Below, piece by piece: positions 1-9,684 of a stretch of DNA of 64,000 nucleotides. The first letter of the stretch is position 1. The number at the start of each line of letters is the position of its first letter. The notes beneath the pieces were generated by a model. That model was given only the letters and a program-made list of their open reading frames with translations, was not told the origin of the DNA and searched no databases. This DNA comes from Hemileia vastatrix (Eukaryota; Basidiomycota; Pucciniomycetes; Pucciniales; Zaghouaniaceae). The stretch covers positions 6,059,501 to 6,123,500 of the forward strand of contig JASXTE010000011.1 in NCBI GenBank assembly GCA_030280995.1. Reading direction: 5' to 3'. The position numbers and the translations under genes were made by a program.

Positions 1-1036
1 AACCAATCTACTTGAATCTGATTGATAAAAATAATGAAACTCTAAAATAATTAACGCTTATTGAGATTTAAAGAAAGTGGCTGTTGATAAAGAAATACTG
101 ATAACAACAATTAAGGTGTACCAGTGAAAGATCTTTAAAGATTGACTTTTATGTTTTTATAATAATTTGAATTTTTATGAGACAGCAATAATCAAGTCCC
201 AGCGACGAAGACCTTTCTAAAGATACCCTGTATGAAGTGTTATTTAAACTGTTGAATTGTATTTCTAAGATGTTATGTAAAAATAATAATGTTATAAGGG
301 TATTACAAGTTATTTTAATTTGTTGAGTAATAAAAAATGAGACTGTGGTGGTTAAAGATTAAGCTGTATGATGTGTCCCCCCTCTCAATTTCGAGTTTGA
401 GAAGCGCTTAAGTATTCCTAGTCACGTGCCTAAGTTTTCCCCTCCAGAGCTCTTCCAGAGTCAATCCGGAGCCCGTACGGAGCCGGAACGGAGTCCGTAC
501 GGAGTCAAAGCAGAGTCCGTATGGAGTCCGTACGGAGTCAAAACAGAGTCCGTCCGGACTTCTGGACTCAATTTAGAACCTTAAAACTATAATAAAAAAT
601 CTAGAAAAATTACACATAATAGAGCTACTTCCCCTTTACATACCAAACTAATTTTTGTAGTCTGCGCAGCTCTAATTACCCCGTGAAAATTTATCAAAGT
701 TAAGTAATTTTTGAAAACGTAAATATTTCTATAAAACTTTAAAATTCATTTAAAAATATAAGAAAAATAGTAAAAAATTCTGGGAAAATTTCCCAAGGTT
801 CTTGAGTGACTCGACTTAATACTTATAAATTTTTCAGACCGTAAAAATAAGTTTTCTCCGTAAAATAAATTGTTTTCGTGTAGGCATTCGCTCGTGACCA
901 ATTTCTTCATATTTAAAACTCAAATTAATTAAATAAAACCCTTTTATAAATAAAAAAAAATAATAACGCCAATCTTGCACGCCGTAATAACTCCATTTAC
1001 ATATTTAGGTGCCGTACTAAACTTTAGGCTACCACA
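1..1036 (-). repeat. E1 3' LTR, partial
   Basis: This is nearly identical to 11191-12237. About 123 bp of the LTR lie beyond the left edge. On the element strand it begins TGTGGTAGCC at 1036. It holds eight 11-bp tandem units (consensus GGAGTCCGTAC) at 468-555, one fewer than the 5' LTR. Confidence 0.95.
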
Positions 1037-1046
1037 TCCTCCCTCC
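1037..1046 (-). promoter_or_regulatory. E1 polypurine tract
   Basis: The element strand reads GGAGGGAGGA directly before the TGTGGTA start of the 3' LTR, the expected plus-strand priming site of an LTR element. E2 has GGAGGTAGGA at the same place (59840-59849). Confidence 0.85.
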
Positions 1047-1159
1047 AATCGAGAATGTCCCCATTCTTAAAACTTTGCATAAGTGGTCGAACACAATATT
1101 CATCTTTAACCTTCAACCACCATCTTCTTTAATCAACTATAAAATTCATCTTCATCAAT

Positions 1160-1852
1160 ATGTCTTCCAAAGAACTTGTCGCTCCATGTGAACTCTGCGC
1201 TCGATACCAGGTACCTTGTTTAATGTCCAACCCTAATCTTCCTGGCAGAACAGCTTGCGACTTATGCCGTGTGAAAAAAGTCAAATGCAACCGGCCAATA
1301 GTTCCTTCTAAAACAAACGTATATTTAGGACCAGCAGCTCTCCCTGATCCCTCAACTTCTAAAAAGCGATCCAAAATTCCTGTCTTCTTAAAACGAATAA
1401 GATCAAAAACAGCTTCAAAAGTTCAATCTTCATCAACGGATCCCGGCCTAATTTTGCCTTCACAAGATCCTAATCCTATAACGCCAGTACCCCCAACTAA
1501 CTTTGCTGAGACTATGTTTCCTGGCTCTAAATGTAAGACCCTATTTATCTTACTAAAAAAAACTTTTAATCAAAATTGACTAAACCTATGACTTAATAAC
1601 ATATTTGAACTTCTAGCTGTCGAAATAACCAACACTGATGATGTTGGTAGAGTGAAGACAGACTATATCAATCATTACCCAAATTTTCATCGCTATCTTT
1701 TTCTTGACTTTACTAATGAGTTGAAACGAAAAATGCTGGCCTATTTTCAAGAAACTCCAGCTAATAACCATGAAGACCTCATGAAAAGAAGAATTTTAAT
1801 GCAAAGCTTTGATAATGATGTTGAACAATTTCAAAGAAATTATCTTTTCTAA
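1160..1852 (+). CDS. Antisense gene A of E1: small Zn2Cys6-like protein (two exons)
   Basis: Two exons, 1160-1532 and 1617-1852, join across an 84-nt phase-1 intron (GTAAGA...TTCTAG) to give about 202 aa. Residues about 10-40 show C-x2-C-x6-C-x12-C-x2-C-x6-C, and the second half (ACDLCRVKKVKC) resembles the basic half of fungal Zn2Cys6 clusters. A Ser/Pro-rich linker follows. The C-terminal 75 residues are helix-prone and include AYFQETP, matched in gene B (AYFQRYP). The gene starts 124 bp inside the 3' LTR and points toward pol. No Gag, Pol or Env feature is visible. A DNA-binding accessory role is inference; the cysteine spacing and the splice are seen directly. Confidence 0.8.
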
Positions 1853-2437
1853 CAGTATAACTTAATAAAATTTTGTTTTTGCTTGGTCTTCTTAAACTTT
1901 CAACATAAATGATGTTTTCTTTCTTCTCTGGCTTGATATAACATAAAATAAAATAAATCTTGTGATGATTCCACTACTGAGAGCAAGGTTTGAATCCCTT
2001 CAGACTCCCATATACCAGTCTTCCTTCTTGTCACAGCATTGAGAGAGTGGATCTTCCTATGAGCCGAATACTCCTGATTCCAACCTCATAGGGCCCCCCA
2101 CTGAGCCGAATTCTATGATTCCAATCTCGCCATAAGGTCCTCCAAGCTTCACACCAAAAAAAAATGGCCTAACTATGAGGCACTAAAAAAAATCATTCCC
2201 TAAAATCCAACTACCATCCTAACTTCTGATTCCTTCATCACAATTTTCAAACTTTGCTATACAGCAAACCCATAAAATACTTTTGCCAGGCTTCCAATAA
2301 TAATTTTAACTTTAGACCATGTTAAAGCGCCACAAATTCCACCTAATTAACCATTATGCTTTCCTTAGCATCATCACCACCTAAAATTTTAACCTCCTAA
2401 AGCTTATCAGCACCCAATTCCAGAAATAATTGAATAA
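1853..2437. other. Spacer between antisense genes A and B
   Basis: No convincing coding frame. It contains a short duplicated phrase (CTGAGCCGAAT...CTATGATTCCAA type) near 2057-2130. It probably holds the terminator of gene A and the distal promoter of gene B. Confidence 0.5.
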
Positions 2438-2905
2438 CCAGTTTAGAGTCTTAGTGGACAGTGATAAATTAAAAGATTGAATTGAGTTATCCAAACAAGA
2501 TTGACATTCCAGTTTAAAGTCTTGGTGGACCAAACATATAATCGATTGCCAGTTTATGGTCTTGGTGGACCAAAGATCGTTTAAGTGCATAAATATCTTG
2601 ATATATTCCTAAGTAAGGCCTAGGCTTGACCAAAGATTGAATAAATTTGATAATCCAGTTTAATGTCATAGTGGACCAAACATTTGATCGACAAGTAATC
2701 CAGTATAAGGCCATAGTGGTCCAACGAATGTTGAATTATCCTGCAGATATTAATTTTCCAGTTTAAAGTCATAGTGGACTAAAGAATGAATGAACTACCA
2801 GTTTAAAGTCATGGTGGACCAAACATTTAATCGATAAGAAATCCAGTTTAAGGTCATGGTGGACCCAGCACATGATAATAGTCCAGTTTAAGGTCTTGGT
2901 GGACC
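2438..2905 (+). repeat. Cluster of nine CAGTTTA hairpin motifs upstream of gene B
   Basis: Nine copies of a 23-nt motif start at 2438, 2509, 2549, 2655, 2700, 2758, 2798, 2843 and 2883. Each reads CCAGTTTA (one CCAGTATA), then a short inverted repeat around a 6-nt loop such as TTGGTG. Arms vary together: TGGTC/GACCA at 2549, AGTC/GACT at 2758, AGGTC/GACCT at 2883. The cluster lies within 570 bp upstream of the gene B start and has the same orientation relative to gene B as the E2 cluster (58694-59100). Regulation of gene B is inferred from position. Confidence 0.85.
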
Positions 2906-3004
2906 TAACAACTTCTCTATCCTTGAACCCAGATTTTGCCACCAGCTTTCTTCATCCTAGTTTCAAGTTTTCTTCTTCAAAAAAAAAAAATATCTCCTAA
3001 CAAG

Positions 3005-4018
3005 ATGAAACCTTCTGACTTCATTGCTTCAGCTGATCAATCTTGCAAATACTGTGCCTTCACCCATAGGGAATGTATCTTCTCTTTTAACTGGCAAAAG
3101 CACACTTATAACAGGGCCTGTTTATCCTGCTATGAGAAGAAAAGAAAATGTTCTGGCTTGAACTGTGGTTCTTTCCCCATCACTGCTACTAGCTTCGCCA
3201 CCTTCTGCAAACCTCTTCCTTCTTCTTCACCTTCTACTCCACCCCCTATTCCATCAACCTCTAAAGATCCCATACCTTTTTCTCCATCAGCCTATTTAAA
3301 CCTTTCTCCATCACCTAATCCTCTGGGTCCTTCTCTCCAATCTAGACTTGCTGCTAGTTCCCCAAGAACTCTTGCTACTCCCAGGGCCATGCTTCAGCCT
3401 TCTAACAATTCTTCTCCTTCTTCCAACATCTTGAAGCACAAAAGGTCCTATAATAGCCAGCAGTCTTCATCTTCTCTTGTTTCATCCAAAAGGCCCAGAA
3501 CATCTACTTCAAACACCAAATCCAACACCAGTCCTCCTCATCTATCAAAAATAAAAAATCCTTTCCTAAACATAAAAAATCCCACTCCATTACCAAGTAA
3601 GCCATTTATCTATGATCATGATAGTGTTGACACAGGTTAGTTGTCTCTTTTTATTTTCTTAATCTTCAGGTTTTAATTTGCTGATATTTTAATTTGATAA
3701 GCGTCCACCGGTTCTCCAATTTCATATTCTGCTTATGAACTACCAGAACCTAATCCAAGCTTCCCTAGAGTTCCAATTCACCTAGTGTCTGAAAAGCTTT
3801 TTGCCAATTTTAATAACCTTATCGCTTATTTCCAACGATACCCGCCCTCTGATAGATCAGAATCTTGGATGAGAGAGCAACTGTTAAGAGACCTTTTCAA
3901 AATAGCCAACTGGCTTCAACACTATCGTGACCGTGAAATAAGATTTGAATCCCAGGAAATCAATCAAGGTCCTTCTAAATTTTCTAATTTCGATTCTTCA
4001 AAAGATAACAACCCTTGA
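3005..4018 (+). CDS. Antisense gene B of E1: Zn2Cys6-like protein, paralogue of gene A (two exons)
   Basis: Exons 3005-3635 and 3702-4018 flank a 66-nt phase-1 intron (GTTAGT...ATAAG), giving about 315 aa. The ATG at 3005 is preferred to the in-frame ATG at 2936, which would add a hydrophobic leader followed by an A-run translation. Near the N-terminus the cysteines follow C-x2-C-x6-C-x14-C-x2-C-x6-C, with YEKKRKC as the basic part. A long Ser/Pro-rich low-complexity linker follows. The C-terminal 80 residues carry AYFQRYP and a helix-rich segment alignable with gene A. The shared order of domains and intron phase argue for tandem duplication. Transcription factor-like function is inferred only. 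Confidence 0.8.
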
Positions 4019-4084
4019 TGGTGTTCTTCCTGGTATGTAGCTTTCTTGAATAATGTTTGAAAAAAAATAAAATATAAACATCTA

Positions 4085-4290
4085 AACTACCTAAAACTAA
4101 AATACCTTTTATTTATTTTATTTTATTTTATTTTTATTTTTTATTTTTATTTTTTTATTTTTTTTTTTTTATTTTTATTTAGTTTTTTTTTTTTTTTTTT
4201 TTTTTTATTTTTATTTTTATTTTTATTTTTTATTTATTTTAGTTATTTTATTATTATTTTTTATTTATTATTTTTTTTTTTTTACCATTT
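4085..4290. repeat. (TTTTA)n low-complexity tract
   Basis: An irregular run of T with periodic A lies just downstream of gene B. On the element strand it reads AAAAT-type repeats. Similar tracts lie between pol and the antisense gene in E2 (56391-56914) and E3 (about 29160-29310). Confidence 0.9.
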
Positions 4291-4464
4291 AAAATAAAAG
4301 ATTTTTAAAAAGATAGTTTTGAAATAAAAGTTAAAATTTAATTTTTAAAGAAAGATAAACGAATGTGAAAAGAAGGATAAAAAAGTAATAAAAAAAAAAT
4401 TTCAAAATAAAATTTTAAAAGATGCCCCCCGGCCATTTGATGAGCCGTACCCTCGACATCATAC

Positions 4465-4490
4465 CCACATCCAAGTGCAACTTGATGTGG
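4465..4490. other. Conserved hairpin 1 in E1 3' region
   Basis: CCACATCCAAG, a 5-nt loop, then CTTGATGTGG. The same hairpin in the opposite orientation occurs in E2 at 56206-56231, with a weaker copy at 56011-56035, so it is conserved in orientation relative to the element. Confidence 0.75.
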
Positions 4491-4565
4491 TTACACAATT
4501 TTGAGAAATTGAAAAGAAAAGAAAATAAATGAAAGTTTTTTAAAAGATAATTTTTATAATGATGA

Positions 4566-4616
4566 TCACTGGGTGGGCTCCCTCCAATTTATAAAATGAT
4601 TAGAGACCACCAGTGA
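4566..4616. other. Conserved hairpin 2 in E1 3' region
   Basis: TCACTGG...CCAGTGA arms continue inward as a GGTGGGCTC / GAGACCACC-like stem around an AT-rich loop. E2 has the reverse-complementary sequence at 55822-55873 with nearly the same stem and loop length. Both lie between pol and the AAAAT tract. Confidence 0.75.
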
Positions 4617-4749
4617 GCATCACCTTTACAATAATTCATAATATATATTAAAGAAAAGAAATCACAATCTAACATAAAAAAAATCAAAAACAAAATAAAA
4701 TAAAAAAAATCTTGAATCCGGCGTTGAGAGCAGTGTCTCTTGATTTGTT

Positions 4750-4772
4750 CCAGTTTATAGTCTTAGTGGACT
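4750..4772 (+). repeat. Isolated CAGTTTA hairpin motif
   Basis: CCAGTTTATAGTC TTAGTG GACT shows the same motif as the cluster at 2438-2905. Downstream, about 4850-4930, is a stretch with GGGGGTAATTGATGGGCTGG on the element strand that recurs in E2 near 53410, 55650 and 58910. Confidence 0.75.
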
Positions 4773-5096
4773 TCCTAAAATTAAAAGACAAAGCCAGGAT
4801 TCAACTAGATACAGGGAAAATTTTGGAAACGAACATTATGGGGTGATTGTGTATAGAGCAGCCAGCCCATCAATTACCCCCACACTTGCCAATATTAAAT
4901 TAAGAAGGTTCCCCTGTGAACACTTCTTCCAATAAATTTTAAAATTTTTCCAACACTATCTTCACCCATATTTTAAGAATTTTTAATTTTTGAAAATTTC
5001 AAAGAAGGTCTTTTTAAATTTTGTTAAGTTTCATCACAGTTTCATCGCCCATATGCAGTGTAATGATAGTAAAGTATTTTTGATAAAAATAAGAAG

Positions 5097-5314
5097 ATAG
5101 TTTATACTTGTTGCGGAGGTATAAATTTAATAAAAGTCATTAAAATTGTAGTTTATCCTCATTTCGGAGTTCGTCCATATAATTTCATAAATGTCATAGT
5201 TTATCCTCATTGCGGAGGAATCCGTAAAATTTCATCAATATCATAGTTTATCCTCATTGCGGAGGAATCCATAAAGTTTCATTGATATCATAGTTTATCC
5301 TCATTGCGGAGGAA
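5097..5314 (+). repeat. Tandem 46-47-bp repeat carrying TCCTC/GAGGA hairpins at the pol 3' end
   Basis: Five units start near 5097, 5148, 5196, 5243 and 5290. Three read TAGTTTA TCCTC ATTGCG GAGGA. The last overlaps the pol stop, where it encodes the RNEDKL C-terminus. E2 keeps the same motif at its pol end (53266-53286). Confidence 0.9.
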
Positions 5315-8300
5315 GACTTCGGCACTCCTGGTGCCTCTAGGATAGAACCGTTTCACTTGATCGGCCGCTACCCTCTTCTTCAATACTACTCCATCCAACT
5401 CTTCTAGCACATATGAACCGCCGGAAACTTGCTCCTTGATTTTATACGGTCCATTCCACCTATCTGCAAACATTTTTCCCCACTGACTTTCCAAACTCCT
5501 ATTATACACCAGGACCATATCACCTGGGTTCAAAGGTTTCCTTAATCGATGTGCCAACCGCTCATCCCAATATCTAACTGATTGATTTCGGATCTTCATC
5601 ATCCGTGAATATGCCTTTTCTAAATATTCTTCTTTCTTTTCTAGCTGCATCATTCTTGCACACAATAATTCTTCAGTAGTTTTGACCGTGTCCCAGTCAA
5701 CTCCAAGATATGATTCAGCTTCTAAATCAACCGGTAAAACTGCTTTCTGTCCAAAAACAAGTTCATAAGGTGAAAATCCGGTCGTCCTTTTGGCAGTGAT
5801 TCGATCAGCAAATAAAACTAAAGGTAAATAGTGCCTCCACTTTTCAGCACTTGTCCCACACATTTTAACTAAAGCATCCTTAATAACTTGATGCCCTCTT
5901 TCAACCATGCCTTCAGCTTCAGGATAATATGGGGTTGCTACCCTAACCTTTGATCCAACTTTCAATACGGCCTCTTTAATCTCTGTCCCAAATTCAGGAC
6001 CTCCATCTACCGTAACCAACTTCATCACCCCATACCTATATACCCAATTATTCAAAAAAAATTCTGCCACATTTTTGGCAGTTAAATTAATAAGAGGCGC
6101 TGCCTCTACCCAACCAGATAAATCATCTCTGGCCACAATTAAATATTTATACCGTCCCTCTTTTATATGAACGGCATCTAAACTAACTCTCCCAAAGAGC
6201 GTATGTTCACCGGTCACGCGTCCAGGTTCTTTTGGCCTTAAATAACTTTGTCTTTGACATTCTTCGCATGACTGAACCCACTGTTTAACAGCCATCTTCA
6301 TGCCAGGCCACCAAAATCGATCAGAAATTCTTCTAAATGTTTCTCCAACTCCTCTATGCCCGAGATCTTCATGCAGTGATTTCAAAACTAATTCTTGCCC
6401 CTTCTGTTGAGTTATAACTACTTGAGGATTTGGATACCTCCTCCTCATTAAACATCGACCAGATAGGTAAAACGTAGATGACTTCCTCTTGATAGCCACC
6501 CATTCATCGTCTTCACAATCTTCTGGCCTCTCTAAAGTCAACAAATATTTGACTAACAAAAAATAAAAACCAGTCTGACCCCAGACTTCATCTTGAAAAT
6601 CGATTAATATAACATCAATAGGGACTTCTCTATCACCAATATCACCTGCACATGAATGAGCCAATAATCGTTGACCCCTAAATAAATTTTTAATCGAGCT
6701 ATGTCGACGTTTTTCTTCTGAACCTTTGGATCCTTCGAAAACCGTAGTTGAAAATACCTCTTTCTCTTTATCCACCTTTTTATTTAAATTCTCTAATTCT
6801 CCAACATATACACCATTCCTTAATTTACTACTATCCCACACTACCAATCCATTTTCCTCTACATACACCACATCTTCTTCTACCTCCTCTCTGCCGAATT
6901 TATCTACACCTTTTCCAACACCTTTATTAACATAAAAACTATTTTCCAGTTTATCCTCTTGGTGGAGGTCAACTTCACCATAATCTAAACACAATAGTCC
7001 TGCCAGTTTAACCTCATGGGGGAGGTATGGAAAGTCTTCAGCTCCTTTAGTGCTGGCTTTGATAATAGGTATATCTTCATCGAACTCTTCTGAGTCTGAA
7101 TCTTCTTCAGTGGGTGGTCTCCTTGATAAACCATCTGGCATAGTAAAAGTTTTGCCAGGCTTATGAACTAAATCAAACGAAAAATGTTGAATAAAAGCTA
7201 CCCATCTCGTCATGGGTGCGTTCGGTAAACTTGGGGAATTAATCATCTGGATTAACGATTTTGCATCCACTTGCAACTCAAAATGTTGCCCCCACAAAAT
7301 ATGCTGAAGTTTCTTCAGTATTTTTGCCACACCACATAATTCCAATTTCGGTTGAGAATATCTTGATTCGACCTCAGTAAATACTACCGATTCATACCTA
7401 ACTGGCCTGATGTAACCAGCTTTATCCATCTGAGACAAAACCGCCCCAGCTGCAACCTGACTTGAATCAACTGCTAAATAAATTCTGCCAGCTTCTTTTC
7501 CATAATCCAACTTGTGCAGGACTAAATCCTTCCCCACAACCTCCTTCAACTTCACAAACGCCTTCTCACACTCTTCATCCCACTCCCAGTCTGCATCCTT
7601 TCTCGTTAACCGTCTCAATGGAGCTGCCAATGAAGAAAAGTCCTTAATAAACATTCTAACATATACACAAACGCCTAAAAACCCTCTAACTTCGGTCGTA
7701 TTCTTGGTTCTTGGCCAGGACTGAATTTTGTTAACTTTCTTCTTGGACATAATCCTACCCTCTCTACATACCACATGGCCTAATATTTCTAAGGCTGGCA
7801 CACAACAGGAAAATTTTGAACCTGAAATAGTTAAACCAGCCTCTTCAATTCGAAACAAGATTCTTTCTAAAGTAATTGCAAACTCCCAAATGAATTTGCG
7901 TATCCCGGGATTCTCTTCCAACACCTGGTTATCATAGTCGGTTGTTGGTCCCTTAATTCCTCCATCATCTATAAAGATTCCAGCATATTGTGGAATTTCA
8001 TCTTGAAGGATCCAAGCCATCTGAGCTTGATAAACTGCAACCGAATTTGTTGCTCCTTGAGGTAATCTTGTTAACTGTAAACGTCCAAGTGGTGTATCGA
8101 ATGTAGTGAGAGGCCTTGAGTCCGGATGTAACTCTCTCTCATCATATCCACCCATAATATCTCCCAAACCATAGCACACTCTCCCTGCAAACGCTTCAAC
8201 AAACTCCTCAGCACTAGGTGGTATCCCAGCATCCTTTATTGTAACCCTATTTAATTCCCTAAGATCATGAACAACTCTAAGCTTGCCATTCGGTTTCTTG

Positions 8301-9628
8301 ATACATAATACAGGACTAGAATAACTTGACGTTGATTGCTCATACAGTCCAGTGCGTATCCGTTCTCTGACAACTTCAATATAGGCTTCTTTTAATGCAG
8401 CCGGAATAGGAATCGGTTTCTGCTGCCACGGTTCATGACATACCACAGGAATCTTGTAAGGCTCCCCATAGGAATGCTTCAACACACCCCTCTCCTCTCC
8501 TTCAAAAGCAATGGCCTTCTCTCGCTTGACCATCACATCCAACAACAACTTCTTCTCTTCTCCAGACAACCAACCATCAGGTCCAAAATTAACAACACCC
8601 AGTCTCTCAAAAGTGATTCTTGACGTCTCAGAAAATTCAGGCGGATTCTTTACCAAGGGACTTTCATAAGGATCTCTTGATAACCTTGGTCTTCTCAAGG
8701 GTGGATTTAATTCAGCAGGTAGCGGTTCATTAATAGGTCGAACTTTATTTGCTACTTTCTTATATTTGGCTGCGTCCACATCTAAATTAACTTGAGGTAA
8801 AACATCGCCATTAAAACTCTCATCAAATGAATCTTCTTCATCGCCAGAATCAGAATAAGAAAAATTAGAAAAATATTTTATTTCATTTTTAAATTTTACC
8901 CTTTTCTCCTTTCCCTCGTCTAATTTATAAACAGATTTTCCAACACCTTTTCTTCCCTTATCCAACAGTAAATCACCCGTAAAGAAAGTTGGCAGTTTAA
9001 CCTCTTGCTGGAGAACCGGAATTGAATTTTCACAAAAATTATTTTTTTGTGTTTTAATTATACCGAGATTTTTTATTTGATTTTGATGAGATTTTCGCAG
9101 TTTACCCTCTTGCTGGAGGTCCGAAATAGAAGGTGATAATTGCAGTTTAACCTCTTGCTGGAGGTCCGTAATAGAAGGAGATAATTGCAGTTTAACCTCT
9201 TGCTGGAGGTCTGGAATAACCTTTTCACATAAATTATTTTTTTGTGTTTTAATTATACCAAGATTTTTAATCGGATTTTGATGAGTTAATTGCAGTTTAC
9301 CCTCGTGCTGGAGGTCCATATACATACCCTTCCAATTTTTATCCAACCTAATTTGGCCCATTTTGCCTTTTTCACCGTTTTTAAATTTAATAGAAAAACC
9401 GGGTAAATCCAATAAACATATAGAAAAGTCCAAAAAGTATTTGCACTCCAAAGTAATATTAACAGAAAATAATTGAGAATCCACTTGAATTATCTCCAAG
9501 TGAGCTGACCTATTGCAATCCGGGATCTCATCCTGAGGAGAGATTACAACATTAGAGCGATCAGCCCCTGCTACCCCAAAAAATGAGGGCAACCATAATA
9601 ATTTGAATCCTGAATAAATTGAAGACAT
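5288..9628 (-). CDS. E1 Pol: reverse transcriptase, RNase H and integrase (1446 aa, intact frame)
   Basis: The protein copies element RNA and integrates the cDNA. Domains in order: a unique N-terminus with five copies of a LQQEVKLQ-type repeat (about 104-213); reverse transcriptase (about 420-615) with LPQGATNS and active-site FIDD at about 552-555; RNase H (about 710-835); an acidic linker; integrase with HHCC finger (H1086, H1091, C1121, C1124) and D1151, D1208, E1243, a DD35E spacing; then a GPY-like C-terminus. No aspartic protease DSG/DTG motif and no chromodomain are visible. The frame has no stops, unlike E2. It follows gag after 56 nt in a different frame. Orthology to the E2 pol fragments is clear along the length. 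Confidence 0.95.
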   Translation of the reverse strand: MSSIYSGFKLLWLPSFFGVAGADRSNVVISPQDEIPDCNRSAHLEIIQVDSQLFSVNITLECKYFLDFSICLLDLPGFSIKFKNGEKGKMGQIRLDKNWKGMYMDLQHEGKLQLTHQNPIKNLGIIKTQKNNLCEKVIPDLQQEVKLQLSPSITDLQQEVKLQLSPSISDLQQEGKLRKSHQNQIKNLGIIKTQKNNFCENSIPVLQQEVKLPTFFTGDLLLDKGRKGVGKSVYKLDEGKEKRVKFKNEIKYFSNFSYSDSGDEEDSFDESFNGDVLPQVNLDVDAAKYKKVANKVRPINEPLPAELNPPLRRPRLSRDPYESPLVKNPPEFSETSRITFERLGVVNFGPDGWLSGEEKKLLLDVMVKREKAIAFEGEERGVLKHSYGEPYKIPVVCHEPWQQKPIPIPAALKEAYIEVVRERIRTGLYEQSTSSYSSPVLCIKKPNGKLRVVHDLRELNRVTIKDAGIPPSAEEFVEAFAGRVCYGLGDIMGGYDERELHPDSRPLTTFDTPLGRLQLTRLPQGATNSVAVYQAQMAWILQDEIPQYAGIFIDDGGIKGPTTDYDNQVLEENPGIRKFIWEFAITLERILFRIEEAGLTISGSKFSCCVPALEILGHVVCREGRIMSKKKVNKIQSWPRTKNTTEVRGFLGVCVYVRMFIKDFSSLAAPLRRLTRKDADWEWDEECEKAFVKLKEVVGKDLVLHKLDYGKEAGRIYLAVDSSQVAAGAVLSQMDKAGYIRPVRYESVVFTEVESRYSQPKLELCGVAKILKKLQHILWGQHFELQVDAKSLIQMINSPSLPNAPMTRWVAFIQHFSFDLVHKPGKTFTMPDGLSRRPPTEEDSDSEEFDEDIPIIKASTKGAEDFPYLPHEVKLAGLLCLDYGEVDLHQEDKLENSFYVNKGVGKGVDKFGREEVEEDVVYVEENGLVVWDSSKLRNGVYVGELENLNKKVDKEKEVFSTTVFEGSKGSEEKRRHSSIKNLFRGQRLLAHSCAGDIGDREVPIDVILIDFQDEVWGQTGFYFLLVKYLLTLERPEDCEDDEWVAIKRKSSTFYLSGRCLMRRRYPNPQVVITQQKGQELVLKSLHEDLGHRGVGETFRRISDRFWWPGMKMAVKQWVQSCEECQRQSYLRPKEPGRVTGEHTLFGRVSLDAVHIKEGRYKYLIVARDDLSGWVEAAPLINLTAKNVAEFFLNNWVYRYGVMKLVTVDGGPEFGTEIKEAVLKVGSKVRVATPYYPEAEGMVERGHQVIKDALVKMCGTSAEKWRHYLPLVLFADRITAKRTTGFSPYELVFGQKAVLPVDLEAESYLGVDWDTVKTTEELLCARMMQLEKKEEYLEKAYSRMMKIRNQSVRYWDERLAHRLRKPLNPGDMVLVYNRSLESQWGKMFADRWNGPYKIKEQVSGGSYVLEELDGVVLKKRVAADQVKRFYPRGTRSAEVFLRNEDKL
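8992..9316. repeat. Five CAGTTTA hairpin motifs inside the pol N-terminus
   Basis: Copies begin at 8992, 9097, 9142, 9187 and 9292. The plus strand reads CAGTTTAACCTC TTGCTG GAGGT; read in the pol sense this encodes DLQQEVKLQ-like peptides. Two copies sit in near-identical 45-bp tandem units (9134-9220). Two further motifs lie between RNase H and integrase (6946-6970 and 7003-7027). Confidence 0.9.
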
Positions 9629-9658
9629 AACAATAAAAAAAAATTTCAGCCGAGTTTA

Positions 9659-9684
9659 GGTAGTTTATCCTCATTTCGGAGGAA
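9659..9684 (+). repeat. CAGTTTA-family hairpin between gag and pol
   Basis: TAGTTTA TCCTC ATTTCG GAGGA lies directly after the gag stop codon and before the pol ATG, so the gag-pol transcript carries the complementary hairpin at this junction. A role in translational coupling is possible but unproven. Confidence 0.75.

Noticed and set aside
1129..1374. Minus-strand frame over gene A
   Set aside because: Shadow of the spliced gene A on the plus strand.
5097..5314. CRISPR-like repeated units
   Set aside because: The units are tandem hairpin repeats with related spacers in a eukaryotic retrotransposon, with no cas genes.
6726..8623. Plus-strand frames opposite pol
   Set aside because: Short shadows of the intact minus-strand pol frame.
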